NCBI RefSeq assembly: GCF_004331415.1
Contig: NZ_SJOP01000010.1
Span: 1-64,000, forward strand
Source: Kosakonia quasisacchari
Lineage (GTDB): Bacteria; Pseudomonadota; Gammaproteobacteria; Enterobacterales; Enterobacteriaceae
Reading direction: 5' to 3'
DNA: 64,000 nt
Part shown: piece after piece, positions 1 through 8,535 of the stretch
How positions within the stretch are numbered: position 1 is the stretch's first letter
Layout of the letters: every line of letters starts with the position of its first letter
Notes under the pieces: generated by a model
Seen by the model: the letters and a program-made list of their open reading frames with translations, nothing else
What the model was told of the DNA's origin: nothing
Databases searched by the model: none
Program-made: the position numbers and the translations under genes

Positions 1-5
1 TTGTC

Positions 6-1376
6 TCAGGAATCCGGTGTGGCGCTGTTTTTAACAAACAGTGTGAGCTGATCGCCAGGCTGCAGATTATCGGTATCGTTATTCCAGCGCATTACATCTT
101 TGATGTTCACGCCGTGACGTTTCGCAATACTCGATAACGAATCACCTTTGCGTACGCGATAGGTAATGCTATCGCTGTTGCTGGCGAGACGCTGCGCGCT
201 GCTACCTGCGCCTACCGTCAGACTCTGGCCCACTTTCAGGTTCGAACCGCGCAGGTTATTCCATTGCTGGATATCCTTTGCGCTTACGCCGAGACGCGCC
301 GCGATGGCGGAAAGCGTATCGCCTGAGCGAACCTTGTAGCTCCGGCTTGGCAGCGGGGTGTTATCCGCAAGCTGGGTCGGCTGTACAGCGGCAATCTCGC
401 CGGATGCCAGGGATTCACGCAGTTGATCGGCGTGTTTCTTCGGCACCATCACATACTGTGGACCCGCTGAACCTAACGTCGAACCTTTAACGCCAGCGTT
501 AAACGTTTTCAGTTTGTTCACCGAAATCCCGGCCATTTCCGCCAACTGATCGACCTCAACCGGGCTGCTCAGTCTGACTCGCGCCAGCGCACGGCTTTCG
601 TCTGGTGTTGGCAGACTCACGCCATAACGCTTACTGTTTTTGAGAATATCACTCAAAGCCAGCATTTTAGGCACGTAAATCTTGGTTTCCTGCGGCAGTG
701 AAAGCGACCAGAAATCGGTGGGTTTACCCCGCGATTTATTGACTTTCATCGCTTTCAACACGCGACCTTCACCGCTGTTATAGGCAGCCACTGTAAGTAA
801 CCAGTCGCCGTCAAACATGCGGTTAAGACGCTGCATCATGTCAAGCGCGGCCGTGGTAGAGGCCACAATGTCACGACGCGCATCGTAGCTGCGAGTCTGC
901 TTTAAACCATAATTTCGCCCCGTGCTCGGTATGATCTGCCAAATGCCTGCGGCATTGGCGCCAGACGTCGCGTGTGGGTCAAAAGCGCTCTCCACTATGG
1001 GTAGTAGTACCAGTTCCATGGGCATGTTACGTTTTTTAACTTGCCCTGCTATCCAGTACATATACGGCTCTGCCCGTAAAGTTACATCGTGGAGATAGCT
1101 CTTATTGCTTAAATACTTGAGTTTTTGTTCGCGAATCCGGGTATTTTCCGGAATTCCCATCTTTAGCTCGTCGCTAATGGAGGTCCACAAGTCACTGTTA
1201 TTCTGGGCGGCGAATGTTCCATCGTCCATCCACCGCGCCTGACTAGTAAACTTCCCTGCTTCCCCTTGACCAGCTGCAGAAAGGCTCTGTGCGTGCTGTT
1301 GTACCGTACCGTCATGGTTAGACGCCTGGCACCCAGCAAGCAAGACAGAGGCGAATAAGATCGCTTTTGCCTTCAT
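6..1376 (-). CDS. mltD: Membrane-bound lytic murein transglycosylase D
   Basis: Cleaves the glycan strands of peptidoglycan, releasing 1,6-anhydromuropeptides, from the inner face of the outer membrane. The 456-residue protein (E. coli about 452) begins with a lipoprotein signal ending in the lipobox LLAGC, so Cys16 should be lipidated. The SLT domain follows, with the catalytic Glu in the PIVESAF motif (about residue 129) and the AGIWQ motif after it. Two LysM peptidoglycan-binding repeats occupy roughly residues 343-387 and 402-448 (SGDTLSAIA and KGDSLSSIA). The reading frame is complete; its stop lies at the extreme left edge of the window. It is transcribed in the same direction as gloB, 74 bp downstream of it, as in E. 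coli. Identity is secure. Confidence 0.97.
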   Translation of the reverse strand: MKAKAILFASVLLAGCQASNHDGTVQQHAQSLSAAGQGEAGKFTSQARWMDDGTFAAQNNSDLWTSISDELKMGIPENTRIREQKLKYLSNKSYLHDVTLRAEPYMYWIAGQVKKRNMPMELVLLPIVESAFDPHATSGANAAGIWQIIPSTGRNYGLKQTRSYDARRDIVASTTAALDMMQRLNRMFDGDWLLTVAAYNSGEGRVLKAMKVNKSRGKPTDFWSLSLPQETKIYVPKMLALSDILKNSKRYGVSLPTPDESRALARVRLSSPVEVDQLAEMAGISVNKLKTFNAGVKGSTLGSAGPQYVMVPKKHADQLRESLASGEIAAVQPTQLADNTPLPSRSYKVRSGDTLSAIAARLGVSAKDIQQWNNLRGSNLKVGQSLTVGAGSSAQRLASNSDSITYRVRKGDSLSSIAKRHGVNIKDVMRWNNDTDNLQPGDQLTLFVKNSATPDS

Positions 1377-1450
1377 GTGTGTGTCAATAGTAGTTGCTTA
1401 AAAGACGAGCGATGATAACGGCGTCGTCTTTAAAAGGCAACCCGGAAATA

Positions 1451-2206
1451 TCAGAAGTTATCTTTCTTTGACCTTAACCATGCGAAACGCTCTTGAGGGT
1501 GTTGCAACTTTGTTTCTTGGTTAATTATGTCAATTAAATCAGTGTCTTCCGTGCGTAAAAATAAATTTATTCTCCGCTCATTTTTCAGAATTACAGGGAG
1601 TGTTTTTTGATTTTTCGCACGTAACTCATTAACTTTTCGATAATATTCGTTAAGTGCAGGATCCTGCGGTAAGATGCTGATCGCAAACTTCATATTTCCT
1701 AAAGTATATTCGTGTGCGCAGCAAATCACCGTATCATCCGGAAGCGCATTGATCTTGCAAAAGGATTGATACATCTGGCTTGCCGTCCCTTCAAACAATC
1801 TTCCACAGCCACCAGAAAACAGCGTGTCACCGCAAAATAGATAAGGGGAACTAAAGAAACAGATATGTCCTAAAGTGTGACCTGGCGTGGCAAAGACGGA
1901 AAAATCATGTCCCAAAACAGAGACCACATCCCCGTCTTTAACAATCTGTGTGGTTCCCTTATCTTGCGTTTCCTCTGGGCCATAAACCGCCAGATTAGGG
2001 AAATGCTGACACAATGCTTTCACACCGCCAACGTGGTCATTGTGGTGGTGAGTGAGCAAGATCGCTTCCGGCTGCCATTGGTTTTCTTCTATGGCGCGTA
2101 ATACCGGCGCGGCTTCACCCGGATCGACAATCAGGCAGCGGCCATCATCATTGTTCAGCACCCAGATGTAGTTATCCTGGAACGCCGGAATACTGTTAAG
2201 ATTCAT
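1451..2206 (-). CDS. gloB: Hydroxyacylglutathione hydrolase (glyoxalase II)
   Basis: Hydrolyses S-D-lactoylglutathione to D-lactate and glutathione in the cytosol, the second step of methylglyoxal detoxification. The 251-residue protein has the metallo-beta-lactamase metal motif [10 protein letters not shown] near residue 55, a further ligand in ATPGHTLGH and the C-terminal CAHEYTLGN segment typical of glyoxalase II. Length matches E. coli GloB (251). It is divergent from yafS with 33 bp between starts, and mltD follows in the same direction. The 3' half is noticeably richer in A+T than the neighbouring genes. The family assignment is firm. Confidence 0.97.
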   Translation of the reverse strand: MNLNSIPAFQDNYIWVLNNDDGRCLIVDPGEAAPVLRAIEENQWQPEAILLTHHHNDHVGGVKALCQHFPNLAVYGPEETQDKGTTQIVKDGDVVSVLGHDFSVFATPGHTLGHICFFSSPYLFCGDTLFSGGCGRLFEGTASQMYQSFCKINALPDDTVICCAHEYTLGNMKFAISILPQDPALNEYYRKVNELRAKNQKTLPVILKNERRINLFLRTEDTDLIDIINQETKLQHPQERFAWLRSKKDNF

Positions 2207-2239
2207 AAATTACCTCTCAAAGCGTAGCGGAAGGTTGTG

Positions 2240-2947
2240 ATGAAACCGGCAAGGACTCCTCAAACATTGGCCGCACCTGCAAGCTGGAGCGACTTACCTA
2301 AAGGCGCGTATTACCGCGAGGCGCTGGAAGGAGAACTAAAGCCGTGGTTGGCAAAAATGTATGGATTTCATTTGCTTAAGATCGGCAATCTGAGCGCGGA
2401 AATCAATGTCGAAAGCTGCGCTATTTCCCATCAGGTCAATGTTTCCCTTAGCGGTGAACCGGCGCAGGTCAGAGCCGATCCGCTGCATTTACCGTTCGCA
2501 GAGAAATCAGTGGATGCCTGCTTGCTGGCGCACACGCTTCCCTGGTGTACCGATCCGCATCGGTTATTGCAGGAAGTGGATCGTGTGCTCATTGACGACG
2601 GCTGGCTGGTGATGAGCGGCTTTAATCCGATTAGCCTGCTTGGTCTTTGCAAAGCGGTCCCTTTTGCGCGCCGCTCACCCGCAGTAAAAAGCCGGATGTT
2701 CACCCTGATGCGCCAGTTTGACTGGCTATCGCTGCTCAATTTCGAGGTGTTACATTATAGCCGCTTTCGCGTACTGCCCTGGACAAAGCAGGGCGGGAAA
2801 CTGCTTAGCACGCATTTACCGGCGCTGGGGTGTATGCAGCTCATTGTCGCACGCAAACGCACCATTCCGTTGACGCTCAATCCGATGAAGCAGAGTCGCA
2901 GCAAGCACCACGTTCGCCAGACTGTTGGCGCGACCCGACAGTCTTAA
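2240..2947 (+). CDS. yafS: YafS, SAM-dependent methyltransferase-like protein
   Basis: Predicted class I methyltransferase of unknown substrate. The central part (about residues 75-130) reads like a Methyltransf_11 domain, with an acidic D-x-LHLPF turn followed by the segment [17 protein letters not shown], but a classical Gly-rich motif I is not obvious. A GTG immediately precedes the ATG used here. The ATG has better spacing to the GGAAGG ribosome-binding site. The product is then 235 residues, close to E. coli YafS. The last four bases overlap the end of the convergent rnhA. It is divergent from gloB, as in E. coli. Homology is clear; function is not known. Confidence 0.9.
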   Translation: MKPARTPQTLAAPASWSDLPKGAYYREALEGELKPWLAKMYGFHLLKIGNLSAEINVESCAISHQVNVSLSGEPAQVRADPLHLPFAEKSVDACLLAHTLPWCTDPHRLLQEVDRVLIDDGWLVMSGFNPISLLGLCKAVPFARRSPAVKSRMFTLMRQFDWLSLLNFEVLHYSRFRVLPWTKQGGKLLSTHLPALGCMQLIVARKRTIPLTLNPMKQSRSKHHVRQTVGATRQS

Positions 2948-3411
2948 CTTTCTGGCTGATAACCGACATCTTCCTGAGTTGGGTTCATCGCGGCGGTGCG
3001 TGCCAGTTCATCGCAGCGTTCGTTTTCTGGGTGACCTGCGTGGCCTTTTACCCATTCCCAGCGAATTTGATGTTGGCTCAGTGCCGCATCGAGCCGCTTC
3101 CAGAGATCGACATTCTTAACCGGCTTTTTTTCCGCTGTTTTCCAGCCGCGTTTTTTCCAGTTGTGGATCCACTGCGTGATCCCCTGGCGTACATACTGGC
3201 TGTCGGTGCTGAGCACCACTTCGCAATGCTCTTTTAACGCTTCAAGTGCCACAATAGCCGCCATCAGTTCCATACGGTTATTGGTGGTGAGACGGTAGCC
3301 TTCGCTAAACAATCTTTCGTGCTGACGATAGCGTAAAATCGCCCCGTAACCGCCCGGACCCGGGTTGCCAAGACAAGATCCGTCGGTGAAAATCTCTACC
3401 TGTTTAAGCAT
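2944..3411 (-). CDS. rnhA: Ribonuclease HI
   Basis: Degrades the RNA strand of RNA-DNA hybrids, removing R-loops and RNA primers. From the internal ATG chosen here the product is 155 residues and begins [20 protein letters not shown], matching E. coli RNase HI. Upstream in-frame codons extend into the dnaQ promoter and are not needed. Catalytic acidic residues are visible in FTDGS (Asp10), NNRMELMA (Glu48), STDSQY (Asp70) and the C-terminal ERCDELA region. It is divergent from dnaQ with 52 bp between starts, the classic enterobacterial arrangement with overlapping promoters, and convergent with yafS (4-bp overlap). Confidence 0.98.
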   Translation of the reverse strand: MLKQVEIFTDGSCLGNPGPGGYGAILRYRQHERLFSEGYRLTTNNRMELMAAIVALEALKEHCEVVLSTDSQYVRQGITQWIHNWKKRGWKTAEKKPVKNVDLWKRLDAALSQHQIRWEWVKGHAGHPENERCDELARTAAMNPTQEDVGYQPES

Positions 3412-3463
3412 CTCTGGTAGACTTCCTGTGTTTAAAACGACAAGTCTGACATAAATGGCCGCT

Positions 3464-4195
3464 ATGAGCACAGCAATTACACGACAGATCGTCCTCGATA
3501 CCGAAACCACCGGTATGAACCAGATTGGCACCCACTATGAAGGGCACAAGATTATTGAGATCGGTGCGGTGGAAGTGATCAACCGCCGCCTGACCGGTAA
3601 TAACTACCATATTTACCTCAAGCCAGACCGGCTGGTGGATCCGGAAGCGTTTGGCGTTCACGGTATCGCCGACGAATTCCTGCTTGATAAACCGACGTTC
3701 GCCGACATCGCCGATGATTTTATTGAGTATATTCGCGGTGCGGAACTGGTCATTCACAACGCGTCGTTTGATATCGGCTTTATGGATTACGAGTTCAGCA
3801 AGCTGAACCGTGGTATTCCAAAAACCGAAACGTTTTGCAAAATCACCGACAGCCTGGCGCTGGCGCGTAAAATGTTCCCCGGCAAGCGTAACAGCCTTGA
3901 TGCGCTCTGCTCGCGTTACGAAATAGACAACAGCAAACGTACGCTGCACGGTGCATTACTCGACTCCCAAATCCTTGCTGATGTCTATCTGATGATGACT
4001 GGCGGCCAGACATCGATGAAATTTTCGATGGAAGGTGAAGGGCAAACGCAAGCAGGCGATGCGGGGATCCAGCGTGTTGTTCGCCAGGCAAGCCGCTTGC
4101 GGGTGGTTTTAGCCAGTGATGAGGAACTGACGGCCCATGAATCACGGCTCGACTTAGTGCAGAAGAAGGGCGGAAGCTGCCTGTGGCGCGGGTAA
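3464..4195 (+). CDS. dnaQ: DNA polymerase III epsilon subunit (3'-5' proofreading exonuclease)
   Basis: Proofreading exonuclease of the replicative polymerase core; it binds the alpha and theta subunits. The start giving MSTAITRQ yields 243 residues, the E. coli length; an ATG three codons upstream is less likely. DEDDh-family motifs are present: DTETTG (Exo I), HNASFDIGF (Exo II) and the HGALLDSQ segment (Exo III, catalytic His and Asp). The C-terminal alpha-binding tail ending [10 protein letters not shown] is conserved. It is divergent from rnhA, with tRNA-Asp following on the same strand. Identity is secure. Confidence 0.98.
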   Translation: MSTAITRQIVLDTETTGMNQIGTHYEGHKIIEIGAVEVINRRLTGNNYHIYLKPDRLVDPEAFGVHGIADEFLLDKPTFADIADDFIEYIRGAELVIHNASFDIGFMDYEFSKLNRGIPKTETFCKITDSLALARKMFPGKRNSLDALCSRYEIDNSKRTLHGALLDSQILADVYLMMTGGQTSMKFSMEGEGQTQAGDAGIQRVVRQASRLRVVLASDEELTAHESRLDLVQKKGGSCLWRG

Positions 4196-4271
4196 AATCG
4201 TTTTGTTAACGCAGGAAAATCGCCGCACGGGTGATTTTTGCAGCAAACAATTCAAAACGATGGAAAAAGCG

Positions 4272-4300
4272 TTGACGGCATTAGGTGCAATCCGTAATAT
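4272..4300 (+). promoter_or_regulatory. Sigma-70 promoter of tRNA-Asp
   Basis: TTGACG at 4272-4277 and TAATAT at 4295-4300 are separated by exactly 17 bp. The following bases (GCGCCTCG) form a G+C-rich discriminator, as usual for stable-RNA promoters under stringent control. The mature tRNA begins 30 bp after the -10 box. Read directly from sequence; promoter activity is inferred. Confidence 0.75.
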
Positions 4301-4330
4301 GCGCCTCGTTCCCTAACAGGAACACAACGC

Positions 4331-4407
4331 GGAGCGGTAGTTCAGTCGGTTAGAATACCTGCCTGTCACGCAGGGGGTCGCGGGTTCGAGTCCCGTCCGT
4401 TCCGCCA
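4331..4407 (+). tRNA. aspV: tRNA-Asp (anticodon GTC)
   Basis: The 77-nt sequence folds as a cloverleaf: acceptor GGAGCGG pairs with CCGTTCC, the anticodon loop CTGTCAC contains GTC, the T-arm has GGTTCGAGTCC, and CCA is encoded. It matches enterobacterial tRNA-Asp. Lying directly after dnaQ it corresponds to aspV. In E. coli the next conserved gene to the right is yafV. Here about 55 kb intervenes, so the tRNA marks the left side of the rearranged or acquired region. Confidence 0.97.
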
Positions 4408-4414
4408 CTATTCA

Positions 4415-4446
4415 GAAGGCCTGAATCAGCAATGATTCAGGCCTTC
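4415..4446. terminator. Hairpin terminator between tRNA-Asp and hpxC
   Basis: A perfect stem GAAGGCCTGAATCA / TGATTCAGGCCTTC with a short loop sits between two convergent genes (tRNA-Asp rightward, permease leftward). On the + strand it is followed by a modest T-rich stretch. It could serve either direction. Confidence 0.75.
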
Positions 4447-4453
4447 GTCGTTT

Positions 4454-5926
4454 CTACTCCTTTGCCGCCACGGGCTGTGCGGTAAATGTGCTGCTCACAC
4501 CTTCGCGTTCGTGGCGCGCCAGAAAACGGTAGCAACCTGCACCGAGGAACGCGCCAATAAACCAGCTAAAGTTGGCCACTTCATGCAACGCCGGAATAAA
4601 GCTAATAATCAGACCGACCGCCACCGACGGCACCAGCGCGGCAATGGCTTTCGGGTTAAAACCATTTTTGTACCAGTAACGCCCATTTGGTGAGTCGGTA
4701 AACAGATCATCGACAAACACGTTTCCGCGTTTAATCAGATAAAAATCGGTCAGTAAAATACCGAACAACGGGCCAATAAACGCGCCGAGCACATCCAGCG
4801 TGTAGTGGATCAACTCCGGTGACTGGAACAAATTCCACGGTGTTAGCAGTACCGAGCCGACAGCCGCGATCATCCCGCCGGTACGAAAGCTGATTTTCTG
4901 CGGGGAACAGTTAGAAAAATCGAAGGCCGGGGAGACGAAATTCGCCACAATGTTGATGCCGATGGTGGCGGTGATCATCGTCAGCAGCCCAATTGCCATC
5001 GCCAGGCTGTTGCCAACATGGCTCACTGTTTCGATAGGGTCGGTGATCATCTTGCCAAACAGCGATTGTGTCCCGGAAACAATTATCACCGTGACAATGG
5101 AAAACAGCAGGAAGTTAAACGGCAGCCCCCAGCGGTTGCCGCGGCGGATCTCCTGCATGCTTTTACCGTAACGGGAAAAATCGCCAAAATTGAGCAACGG
5201 GCCGGAGAAATAAGAAACCACTAATGCCGTCGCGGTGATCATCTGCCAGGTTTGCTCGCCTGCCGTGAGCTGTTTGCTGGCGAGTGTAAAAGAGATGCCA
5301 TCGAAACCGGTTTGCCAGAGGATCCATCCTGCCAGTGCCATCATCACCACGTATACTGCCGGGCCGGCGATATCGATAAAGCGTTTAATCGCGCTCATCC
5401 CGTGCCAGAACACCAGTGCTTGCAACACCCACATAATGCCGAAACAGAGCCAGCCCAAATGTGACAGACCGAGAAAGTGGCCGCTGGTCAGGGGAGTAAG
5501 GGAAGGCCAAAATTTCAGTATGACCAGCATCAGCGCGTTGGCGGCCAGATAGGTCTGGATGCCGTACCACGCAAATGCAATTAACCCGCGGATCACCGCC
5601 GGGATATTCGCGCCGAATACGCCAAATGCCTGACGGCAGATCACGGCATACGGCACACCGGCCATTTGGCTCGGTTTCGCCACCAGGTTTGCGCACAGTT
5701 GCACAATGCAGATCCCCAGCAGCAGGCAAAGTAGCACCTGCCAGCTGGCAAGCCCTAAGGCGAAGAAGCTGGCGGCGACCACATAGCCGCCCATGCTATG
5801 CACATCGGACATCCAGAAAGAGAAAATATTGTACCAGCTCCAGGTCTGATGGCGGGTCGGCGCCAAATCTTCATTGGTCAGGCGTGGGCTGTAGCGAGCA
5901 TCGTAATTTGGTTCAAGGTTTGGCAT
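4454..5926 (-). CDS. hpxC: NCS1-family permease, probable allantoin permease HpxC
   Basis: Inner-membrane nucleobase:cation symporter-1 transporter, predicted to import allantoin because it is divergent from a GntR-racemase-allantoinase operon. The start chosen (product MPNLEPNYDARYS..., 490 residues) follows a strong AGAGGAG ribosome-binding site at 8-base spacing; in-frame ATGs lie up to 19 codons upstream. About 12 hydrophobic segments are evident. The N-terminal NEDLAPTRHQTWSWYNIFSFWMSD region and the QMAGVPYAV segment are typical of NCS1 uptake proteins. Hydantoin, uracil or cytosine permeases belong to the same family, so the substrate is inferred from context. Regulation probably involves the GntR sites and a sigma-54-like element in the 146-bp divergent region. 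Confidence 0.85.
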   Translation of the reverse strand: MPNLEPNYDARYSPRLTNEDLAPTRHQTWSWYNIFSFWMSDVHSMGGYVVAASFFALGLASWQVLLCLLLGICIVQLCANLVAKPSQMAGVPYAVICRQAFGVFGANIPAVIRGLIAFAWYGIQTYLAANALMLVILKFWPSLTPLTSGHFLGLSHLGWLCFGIMWVLQALVFWHGMSAIKRFIDIAGPAVYVVMMALAGWILWQTGFDGISFTLASKQLTAGEQTWQMITATALVVSYFSGPLLNFGDFSRYGKSMQEIRRGNRWGLPFNFLLFSIVTVIIVSGTQSLFGKMITDPIETVSHVGNSLAMAIGLLTMITATIGINIVANFVSPAFDFSNCSPQKISFRTGGMIAAVGSVLLTPWNLFQSPELIHYTLDVLGAFIGPLFGILLTDFYLIKRGNVFVDDLFTDSPNGRYWYKNGFNPKAIAALVPSVAVGLIISFIPALHEVANFSWFIGAFLGAGCYRFLARHEREGVSSTFTAQPVAAKE

Positions 5927-5978
5927 GGATTCTGCTCCTCTGAATACAGATAGTGACATGTTGTCTGCTATCCCTCGT

Positions 5979-5994
5979 TGCATTAACCAGGCCA
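5979..5994 (-). promoter_or_regulatory. Candidate sigma-54 (-24/-12) promoter of hpxC
   Basis: On the minus strand the element reads TGGCCTGGTTAATGCA, with GG and GC dinucleotides exactly 12 bases apart as sigma-54 requires. It departs from consensus at three inner positions. The predicted start near 5968 gives a 42-base leader to the hpxC ATG. It is weaker than the elements before hpxW and hpxJ. Confidence 0.45.
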
Positions 5995-6004
5995 GGTTTT
6001 AATT

Positions 6005-6040
6005 TTTTGTATACAAAATAAATTAACGGTGTATACAAAA
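6005..6040. promoter_or_regulatory. Paired GTATAC operators in the hpxC-hpxS divergent region
   Basis: A perfect 14-bp palindrome TTTTGTATACAAAA lies at 6005-6018, and a second copy GTGTATACAAAA at 6029-6040, 22-24 bp centre to centre (about two helical turns). The TNGT-NN-ACNA form fits FadR-subfamily GntR operators. They sit between the hpxC and hpxS starts, so HpxS is the likely ligand and could control both directions. Further copies lie at 6800-6809 and 7289-7298. Confidence 0.7.
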
Positions 6041-6072
6041 ATGGATAAATTGAGTAACAAAGGAACGGTGTT

Positions 6073-6789
6073 ATGAACCAGCAAATCGGGCTGCGAACCC
6101 CTGCGGATCTGGAAGATAAAGAGCATCTCATTTGGCAATCTTTGCTGACTGCTATCGTTGAACATCAGTTGCCGCCGGGAAGTAAATTGCCGGAAGAAGC
6201 GCTGGCGGAGGTTTTTGGCGTTAGCCGCACCGGGATCCGCAAGGTATTAACCCGCCTTGCGACGGTGCAAATGATCACCATGACGCCCAGACGTGGTGCA
6301 TTTGTCGCCAATCCCGGTGTTGAAGAGTCAAAAGCTATCTTTACTACCCGTAAAATGATCGAGTGCGCCAACCTGCCGTTGGTACTGGAACATCTGCAGC
6401 CGCCGCACCTTGCGGGGCTAGAAAACATCATCGCGCAGGAAGAAGAGGCACATCAAAACCATGATGGCGCGGCGGCAATTCGCCATTCTGCCGCTTTCCA
6501 TATCCAGCTTCAGGCCATTTCTGGTAATGCGGTGGTAACGGACATTATTACTACGCTGGCTCAGCGTTCTTCGCTGGTGATAGCCGCCTGGGGGGCGCCC
6601 TGGCAGCGCGGTTGCCGCTGCGACGATCATGACCAGCTTATTACGCTATTGCGTAAAAAAGATCTGCCGGGGCTCAGCGATGCAATGGCCCACCATTTTG
6701 ATCACATTGTTTCCAGCCTGCGCTTTGAGCGCAGCGGCGAGACATTACCGGATTTTGCCCGCCTGTTTGGTGCGCCTGGAGAACATTGA
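6073..6789 (+). CDS. hpxS: GntR/FadR-family transcriptional regulator HpxS
   Basis: Predicted DNA-binding regulator of the allantoin module. The 238-residue protein has an N-terminal winged helix (about residues 18-80; the LPEEALAEVFGVSRTGIRKVLTRL segment carries the recognition helix) and an all-alpha FCD ligand-binding domain (about 90-225) with His residues such as HIQLQAISGN and DDHDQLI likely to bind a metal. It starts at an ATG after an AAAGGA ribosome-binding site. The stop overlaps the next start by one base (TGATG), so it forms one operon with hpxA and hpxB. The same order, hpxS-A-B with a divergent hpxC, is described in Klebsiella. The effector, probably allantoin or a downstream product, is unknown. 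Confidence 0.85.
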   Translation: MNQQIGLRTPADLEDKEHLIWQSLLTAIVEHQLPPGSKLPEEALAEVFGVSRTGIRKVLTRLATVQMITMTPRRGAFVANPGVEESKAIFTTRKMIECANLPLVLEHLQPPHLAGLENIIAQEEEAHQNHDGAAAIRHSAAFHIQLQAISGNAVVTDIITTLAQRSSLVIAAWGAPWQRGCRCDDHDQLITLLRKKDLPGLSDAMAHHFDHIVSSLRFERSGETLPDFARLFGAPGEH

Positions 6790-7526
6790 TGAGCCAATTT
6801 TGTATACAAGTAATCAACCCCAATACCAGCCCTGAAATGACCGACACCATCGCCAGCGCAGCGCGCAGTGTGGCGGCGCCCGGCACCACCATTCTCGCCT
6901 GTTGCCCCTCGCAGGGCGTGGAATCCATCGAAGGGCATTTTGATGAAGCCATTGCTGCAATTGGCGTGCTGGAGCAAATCAAACAGGGCAAAACACAAGG
7001 CGCACAGGGGCACGTGATTGCCTGTTTTGGTGACCCCGGATTACTGGCAGCACGCGAGTTGGCGAGCGGGCCGGTCATCGGTATTGCTGAAGCGGCTATG
7101 CATATGGCGACGCTGGTGGCGACGCGTTTTTCGATTGTTACTACGCTCCCGCGAACGGTGATTATTGCCCGCCATTTACTGCGTCAATATGGCTTCGAAC
7201 ACCATTGTGCGGCGCTGCATGCCATCGATTTACCGGTACTGGCGCTGGAAGATGGCACGGGTCTTGCTCAGCAAAAGGTACGCGAACGTTGTATACAAGC
7301 TAAACGGGAAGATCACAGCGGTGCCATTGTGCTCGGTTGCGGCGGCATGGCGAATCTCGCCTGCGAGTTGACGCAAGAGCTGGGCATTCCGGTGATCGAC
7401 GGTGTTACGGCCGCGGTGAAGATGGTGGAATCTCTTCTCACGCTGGGGCTTGGCACCAGCAAATATGGCGATCTCGCGTATCCCAATAAAAAGCCGCTTT
7501 CAGGATGTTTCGAACAGCTTTGCTGA
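6789..7526 (+). CDS. hpxA: Allantoin racemase (Asp/Glu/hydantoin racemase family)
   Basis: Interconverts S- and R-allantoin so that the stereospecific allantoinase can consume both. The 245-residue protein has the two catalytic cysteines of the family: Cys79 in ACFGDPG and Cys184 in LGCGGMA. These positions agree with my recollection of Klebsiella HpxA. The N-terminus VINPNTSPEMT is the family signature. The ATG overlaps the hpxS stop by one base; a TTG one codon earlier is an unlikely alternative. Two GntR-type TTGTATACAA sites lie within the gene, which is unusual. A hydantoin racemase is the alternative reading, but the linked allantoinase favours allantoin. Confidence 0.88.
   Translation: MSQFCIQVINPNTSPEMTDTIASAARSVAAPGTTILACCPSQGVESIEGHFDEAIAAIGVLEQIKQGKTQGAQGHVIACFGDPGLLAARELASGPVIGIAEAAMHMATLVATRFSIVTTLPRTVIIARHLLRQYGFEHHCAALHAIDLPVLALEDGTGLAQQKVRERCIQAKREDHSGAIVLGCGGMANLACELTQELGIPVIDGVTAAVKMVESLLTLGLGTSKYGDLAYPNKKPLSGCFEQLC
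6800..6809. promoter_or_regulatory. GntR-type operator inside the start of hpxA
   Basis: The palindrome TTGTATACAA (within TTTTGTATACAAG, 6798-6810) lies 11 bp inside hpxA. It is the same motif as the two copies upstream of hpxS. An intragenic operator could act as a roadblock or support looping to the upstream pair. Confidence 0.55.
7289..7298. promoter_or_regulatory. GntR-type operator within hpxA
   Basis: A further perfect TTGTATACAA lies 500 bp into hpxA, encoding part of the RCIQAK segment. It is the fourth copy in 1.3 kb. It could be a binding site for HpxS or coincidental; its recurrence argues for function. Confidence 0.45.
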
Positions 7527-7556
7527 AAGCGGCCCCGGTAAAGAGGTCGAATCAGC

Positions 7557-8498
7557 ATGCAATCAGCAACGGACAAACCTTTCTGGCATTTCACCGCCGA
7601 CTACCCCCGCGATATGGCAGGCTATGCGGGAAAACCGCCGCATGCCCGCTGGCCGAACGGCGCGCGTATTGCTGTCCAGTTTGTCCTTAATTTTGAAGAG
7701 GGCGGCGAGAACCATGTGCTGCACGGCGACAGCGGATCGGAGCAGTTTTTGTCCGATATTATTGGCGCTGCCAGCTACCCCGCGCGGCATATGTCGATGG
7801 ACTCGTTGTACGAGTATGGATCGCGCGCCGGGTTCTGGCGTATTCATCAGGCTTTTCAGCAACGTGGTCTGCCGCTGACGGTTTTTGGTGTGGCAATGGC
7901 GCTGGCGCGTAACCCGGAAATTGTCGCGGCGATCAAAGCGGCAGATTACGACGTTGTAAGCCACGGCTGGCGCTGGATCCATTATCAGGATCTCGATATC
8001 CAAACCGAACGACAGCACATGCAACAGGCGATTGAGATCCTGCAAACGCTGTTTGGCAAAAAGCCGCTTGGCTGGTACACCGGGCGCGACAGTCCAAACA
8101 CCCGTAAGTTGGTGGTCGAACAGGGCGATTTTCTCTACGACAGCGATTATTACGGCGATGATTTACCCTTCTGGACCACGGTGGAAGGGAAACCACATCT
8201 GATTGTGCCGTATACGCTTGATGCCAACGATATGCGCTTTGCCACCGCCCAGGGTTTTAACACCGCCGAACAGTTTTATACCTACCTGAAAGACAGTTTC
8301 GATGTGCTGTATGAAGAAGGCGAGCATGCGCCAAAAATGATGTCGATTGGCATGCACTGCCGCCTGCTCGGGCGGCCAGGGCGCTTTCGCGCATTACAGC
8401 GTTTTCTGGATTACGTACAAAGCCACAGCGATGTCTGGATCTGCCGCCGCCAGGATATCGCTGAACACTGGCTGAAGCACCATCCGTTTAAGGCCTGA
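7557..8498 (+). CDS. hpxB: PuuE-type allantoinase (polysaccharide deacetylase family)
   Basis: Hydrolyses allantoin to allantoate. The 313-residue protein belongs to the NodB/polysaccharide-deacetylase superfamily branch PuuE, unrelated to the amidohydrolase-type allantoinase AllB. Visible signatures are the N-terminal PRDMAGY and WPNGARIAVQFVLNFEEGGE, the SRAGFWRI segment, DVVSHGWRWI, GWYTGRDSPNTR and the C-terminal SIGMHCRLLGRPGR. It starts 30 bp after hpxA with an AAGAGG ribosome-binding site, and a strong terminator follows. HpxA and HpxB together convert racemic allantoin to allantoate, the substrate of HpxK encoded 41 kb to the right. Confidence 0.9.
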   Translation: MQSATDKPFWHFTADYPRDMAGYAGKPPHARWPNGARIAVQFVLNFEEGGENHVLHGDSGSEQFLSDIIGAASYPARHMSMDSLYEYGSRAGFWRIHQAFQQRGLPLTVFGVAMALARNPEIVAAIKAADYDVVSHGWRWIHYQDLDIQTERQHMQQAIEILQTLFGKKPLGWYTGRDSPNTRKLVVEQGDFLYDSDYYGDDLPFWTTVEGKPHLIVPYTLDANDMRFATAQGFNTAEQFYTYLKDSFDVLYEEGEHAPKMMSIGMHCRLLGRPGRFRALQRFLDYVQSHSDVWICRRQDIAEHWLKHHPFKA

Positions 8499-8510
8499 AG
8501 CGAGGCGAAT

Positions 8511-8535
8511 AGCCCGCCACCGTGCGGGCTTTTTC
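8511..8535 (+). terminator. Rho-independent terminator of the hpxSAB operon
   Basis: Stem AGCCCGC / GCGGGCT with a six-base loop is followed by TTTTT. The T-tract overlaps the stop codon of the convergent xni. This hairpin is also the exact junction between the allantoin module and the relocated core block. Confidence 0.88.

Noticed and set aside
4408-4453. tRNA-Asp attachment site for an integrative element
   Set aside because: No integrase gene is present and no direct repeat of the tRNA 3' end was noticed near yafV, so no att site is claimed.
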